Below, in pieces: positions 59,501 through 64,000 of a stretch of 64,000 bases of DNA. The stretch comes from Hippophae tibetana. Taxonomy: Eukaryota; Streptophyta; Magnoliopsida; Rosales; Elaeagnaceae. The stretch's first letter is position 1. Every line of letters begins with the position of its first letter. The stretch covers positions 33,706,501-33,770,500 of the forward strand of contig CM072804.1 of assembly GCA_037013495.1 (NCBI GenBank), in the 5' to 3' direction. Made by a program: the position numbers and the translations under genes. The notes beneath the pieces are model-generated. The model searched no databases. It worked only from the letters and a program-made list of their open reading frames with translations, and was not told where the DNA came from.

Positions 59501-62500
59501 TCAAACTCAGGATACAAGAGTTGCATCAACATCAGATTTCTTGATGAATTGAGGAAGTGCCTCCTCAAATGCATTAATGAATCCTCAAAGATTATAGATA
59601 TGAAATCTCATGCTTCAATTACGTACTCTCTTGCTATATGATTAATTTCCTTAATCACCAGTATCAATATTTTTTTCTCTCCTTATTTCTTGTTGTTTCA
59701 AGGTTTTAACACATCTATTTACATCACCAGCTTTGCTAGGGATGGTTTTTTATGGTTATTACTATTTGCTCGATACCTATAAACTAAAAAAATAAATAAA
59801 ACTTTTATGAAGTAACTTGATCTATTTTGGCCATGTAGAGGATTTTTTTTTTATCATTAATTGTCTGAGGTAATATCTTATATTGATGAAAGATATAATA
59901 ATATGATTAAATTTATAAGAGATATTATGAATGTCTCTTAATATTTTAAGATTAAAAAACGTATAATTTTTATAGAATTTGATATATTTCTTACAATTAA
60001 TTAGTGTTGCAGACATTCAATTCAGGAAAAATCATTTTAAACATTCGACATGATACGCAATAATCATACTTTGCATAATCTGTTTTATGCATGCCCTGTT
60101 GAACTTGCATGATATATAATTTTCCTCCTTTTATATTCTTAGTTGAATGAACATTTAGTAGTAATGTAATGTCTTTTAGACATAAATAAAAGTTATGTAT
60201 TACAATTGATTCAAAATTTGTTTTGTTAGGAACATATATAAAAAGTACTTAACTTTTTTCTTTCTTTTTTATTTTCGCTGAAGAGACAAACCATGCAGCT
60301 GGAGAAGACTAGAGTTGGCGAAATACACTCCAATTAAGAATTCAATTCTAAAAGCTAAGGTTGCTCTTGTAATTTAAGAAAAATTAAGCTTGAATTTTTC
60401 CAGCAAGCTTTTAGTTCATCTTTTTACAGTTTGTGTCCAGAGTTTTGCACAGAGAAATTATAAATTGATCCTGGATTATTACTGATGTGGTGATCTAAGT
60501 CAATGAGGTGAAAGATAAATGCAACGATCAGAAAATATAACTACTCAGTATTTTTTTTAAAAGAATAATCAATAAGAATAATAAAGAATATCGAACTCAC
60601 ATCACTTACTTCTGAACTAATATATAATTTCTTGGCCTTAGTAAAATAATTTTTTATTCTTTTCTATATATATAGACCTTGTAACAATTACAATTATAAA
60701 TAATTAGTAATATGATATCTTCATATTCTTCCTATTCTGATTTTGTTTTTCATACTTCAGATATTAAGAGACTACAACTAGTGTGAATAAATAAAACTTG
60801 AGACTATAACTTAAACAGCACATTATACGTTCATGCAATAATGCATAACATAAAATCATAAAAAAAGTATAACTAAAATAATTTAAAATAAAAGTGAGCC
60901 TCCTCGAAGGCTTTTGTCACCTTCTAAGTAAGGGAAGAAAACCCCATCTATGGACCACTAGAGGCAAAAAGAACACCAAACTACTCCTAGTTAGCCGCAA
61001 GTAACAAAGAAATCACAATAAATTCAAATGAAAATCTAGATCTAAAGGATTTCACACAAATCCTTCCAAAGGAACCAAAAAAAAAAACTGTCAAATAAAG
61101 AAAGTACGATAAAAATATCATAACATCAAAACCCGCCAGAGGGGTCTTTCTTGGCTATGATAGCCGGTGGCAAGAAGAGAAGGAATAAAAGGGAATTGTG
61201 GAGGGAAAAAAAGAAACATTGCCTTTTTGTCTCTAAAGCTTCTGCTTGCTGTAGAAATGAAGAAGAAAACAGAAAAAAGGGGCGAAGGGGTGGCTACGGC
61301 TGTGTGGTCGAGGGTTTAGGGTTTTTTCAAATTCACATTTCCCTTTTTAGTTGATTAGTTTTTGAAAATTTATAAAATACGGACCTAATTAATTTAGAGG
61401 AGGATGAATATGTTATTTTCAATTTTTATTAATTTATTATTTAATAACCTAAATAAAGCTATCATGAATGCAATCGCATGTAAAAACAATGTGGCGAAAT
61501 GAAAGAATAACATATGATATTTTTAGGTCGAAACAACCTAAGTCACAATCATAACCTAGGAGAAAAATTATCGATCCATCGAACCACCTAACTTTTCACT
61601 ATAAAAAACAAATATTTAAGTACAAACTCAGTCTTATGCTACCCTCTCTAGGATATTGTTCCAATGTACCTTACTTATGAGCCCCTGTTCTGCTTTTATA
61701 GTTTCTAATATTAGCTTGAGTAATATCGAGACCAATGTTTCAATAAGCTTTTTGCCAATAAAATGCGTGTACAAATCAACTACAAAAGGGTTAGCACAAG
61801 TGTTCGTGTGTGTTCTAGAGCAGATTTAATAATTAATAACCTTAAATAGATAATTTAATAACTATAATATATAAATCAAAATCAACTATCAATCCTAAAA
61901 CAATCAATTTAAGCATATGTTCATAGCATCTTTAAAGATTAATAATCAAACCAAATAATTATGATATGATACACACAATTATTTGATCTAACAATTCAAG
62001 AACAAAAATAAAGAAGAAGTTATAACATATTATCAAAATATTATAACCTAATTAAGGTTATTAATCAATCAAACACAGTCACCAATGTTTGATAGATTAA
62101 CCAAATAAAGAAGCTAAAGAACTATGATCTTATATTTGCAAAACAAGAGAGAGATTAAGAAGAAGAGAATAGTGCTCTTGTGTTGTTGATTGAAATAATG
62201 AGCAATGAGTTTTATTTTTAGAAAAATTAAAACCCTTGATCCTATGTAATTGATAAATATCTTTTCTATTACAAATATGATTAGTAATACTTATTAATTA
62301 AGAAGACTCATATTTATAGAAGAGTTCTTTTAAAGTAAACTCATTAATCAATAATACTCTTATTTAAATAAAGGTTATTTTAAAGTAGATTTTAGGCTAT
62401 ATCTTATCTAATATTTTAGCCTATATTTTATCCTATATTTTAGCCTAAAATTTAGAATATATACTCAAAACAATGAAACACATTAAAGAATAGGCTAAGT

Positions 62501-64000
62501 GGTAATTTCATAAATTGATTCAGGTTTAAATAGATATTTTAGTAGCAAAAATAATTCCAAATTTATGAACATGCTTTATTAAATGTATGAGTGCAAACCT
62601 ATATATCATAGTTATAACAGATATACTTGAAGTATGACCATCTAAAATTCTAACGTTTCTTTGACTTTGTTTGATAGACTTGATATCGAGCTAAAACATA
62701 AGTTTATATGTAAATATTTTATCCATGAAAATAGCCAATATCTATAATCGTTACAAACTCCCCTTTTCATGTTTTCATGTGGAAAAACCTCTCTCACTGC
62801 GTGAAACTTCTAGGAATAAGATAAAAATAAAATGATGTCCTAAGCTACATAGTGGAACTATTCTTTGGTCCAGTGAATCCATCATCAACATAACTTGACA
62901 AGCTTATAAGTTACTGAAATGATATATACAAAGCATACGATAACTTGGCTTGAAAGCCTCATTATATATTAGTTTAGTTTACATAGAAATAAGTAAAGTG
63001 TAAAGAATAATCATGTAGTTCATGCATTCATACCAATCAAGCTTAACATAAGACAAAATGATGGAGGACATTATTACCCTAAATATGTTCTCCCTCTATA
63101 TGCATAACAAAAAAAATATGAAAGTCAAACAAACTCTCCCCATTTTTGACATATGAGAAGAACAAAGCATTGGATTAAGTAATGGAGCTAAACTCCCTTT
63201 AAAGATAAAAGAACAATATAAAAATAAATTAATGCATAAGTGCAATATAGCTCAAACTCTCCTTAAGTTTTATGGCTCTCTAACTTAAAAACCAATTTAA
63301 AAGTTAATAAATAAGAAGATATAAATGAATAAAAATTTGATTTCCTTTTCATAAATAGACACATAAGGTATTAAAATCATTTAATCATATATGAGCACAC
63401 AACCAATTGAGAACTCATCATTTTGTTAACTCAAATTTTGATTATCAATTATAAATAAGCAAATAGAGTACTCATCTATTGTATAAATCATCAAGTAGAG
63501 TAGAAAAGGTACACAAGCACATATAATGACATATTTACATTTACTTAATAGTAGTATATATGTTTAAACTTCACAAATATTTTAATTAAGTCATTTATGA
63601 TCAATCAAGAAAGATTAAAAAGAAAAAAATATGACATATCATATAAAATTATAATTGAGTCTTCAATTTCATAAAATAAAATACATCTACTAAACGAGGA
63701 CTTAAATTTATTTAATCTTTATTTTATAAATGAGGCACATGATTATTCTTTTATTTATTTTTTTACCCTCTATTGGCCCTTTTTCCTTTTGTGCATGATA
63801 AGTACAAGTTTTATAAGAAACTACCCATAATAACATGTAACCTAGCTAGCAATGATTCAACTATCTTATGACACGAAAATCTAGGTCATATGAACTTTAA
63901 AGATTAAGAATGCCTTGGGAATCTCTCCCTCAAATTGAATTCCAAATTTATTTTAAAAAATATTTCTTATCTGACCAACAAGATTAGAAGTTGGAATACT
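59501..64000. other. Unassigned AT-rich region with probable retroelement debris
   Basis: No gene could be supported. 60890-61350 has a more complex composition: the minus strand carries CCCTAAACCCTCGACC and a CT-rich stretch that resembles an untranslated leader, but no protein is recognised. 61385-61565 is the second copy of a dispersed repeat. 62380-62450 has a short TATTTTAGCCTA-type tandem repeat. Near 63131-63154 the minus strand reads CAAAAATGGGGAGAG, reminiscent of the spacer before the 3' LTR in some copia elements; this is weak. Confidence 0.4.
61385..61565 (-). repeat. Dispersed repeat, copy 2 (inverted relative to 31586)
   Basis: The reverse complement carries TTAGGTTGTTTCGACCTAAAA, TTACATGCGATTGCATTC and TTTAGGTTATTAA in the same order and spacing as the copy at 31586-31745. 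The family is not identified; it may be part of an LTR. Confidence 0.75.

Overview
The window is nuclear DNA from a flowering plant, most likely a eudicot. It is strongly AT-rich and has spliced genes with GT/AG introns. Plant-type Ty1/copia and Ty3/gypsy elements, plant hAT, CACTA and Harbinger-like transposons, (CCCTAAA)-type telomere-like repeats and a decayed piece of chloroplast DNA are all present. Species cannot be told from the sequence alone.

Only two host genes can be supported. (1) At 1631-4512 (minus strand) lies a complete eight-exon gene for a type-B monogalactosyldiacylglycerol synthase (MGD2/MGD3-like, 458 aa as spliced here). (2) At 21580-24487 (minus strand) lies a four-exon gene for a small RING-H2 protein (245 aa as spliced here). 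The rest is mobile DNA, its debris, or AT-rich sequence with no recognisable content.

Layout: 218-593 is a hAT-type MITE with an exact 8-bp target duplication. 1631-4512 is the MGDG synthase gene. 6520-10608 is a minus-strand copia element, truncated at its 3' end and keeping its 5' LTR. 10609-17016 is an AT-rich desert. 17017-18528 holds a pair of ~300-bp direct repeats around a truncated copia 3' end. 18529-20880 is desert. 21580-24487 is the RING gene. 24728-30019 is a near-complete 5.3-kb hAT transposon (exact 8-bp target duplication, one-base frameshift in the transposase), inserted about 240 bp upstream of the RING gene start. 30070-31038 is a Harbinger-like MITE carrying a block of telomere-like repeats. 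From 33183 onward the window is a nest of retroelements: a plus-strand gypsy relic, a minus-strand gypsy (A), a truncated CACTA element, a second minus-strand gypsy (B) carrying a solo LTR with exact 5-bp target duplication, and an LTR-like tract. Then come a plastid insertion (petA, psbJ, psbL, psbF, psbE in chloroplast order), a minus-strand copia, and a plus-strand copia nested inside it. 59500-64000 is mostly unexplained, with one repeat that is also present in inverted orientation near 31.6 kb.

The two host genes have no evident functional link; one makes a galactolipid for plastid-type membranes and the other looks like a ubiquitin ligase. No novel enzyme system was seen. The most interesting material is in the transposons: two hAT elements with the same terminal repeat and target-site size but different subterminal repeat words, the telomere-like array inside a MITE, and several insertion or rearrangement scars with readable boundaries.
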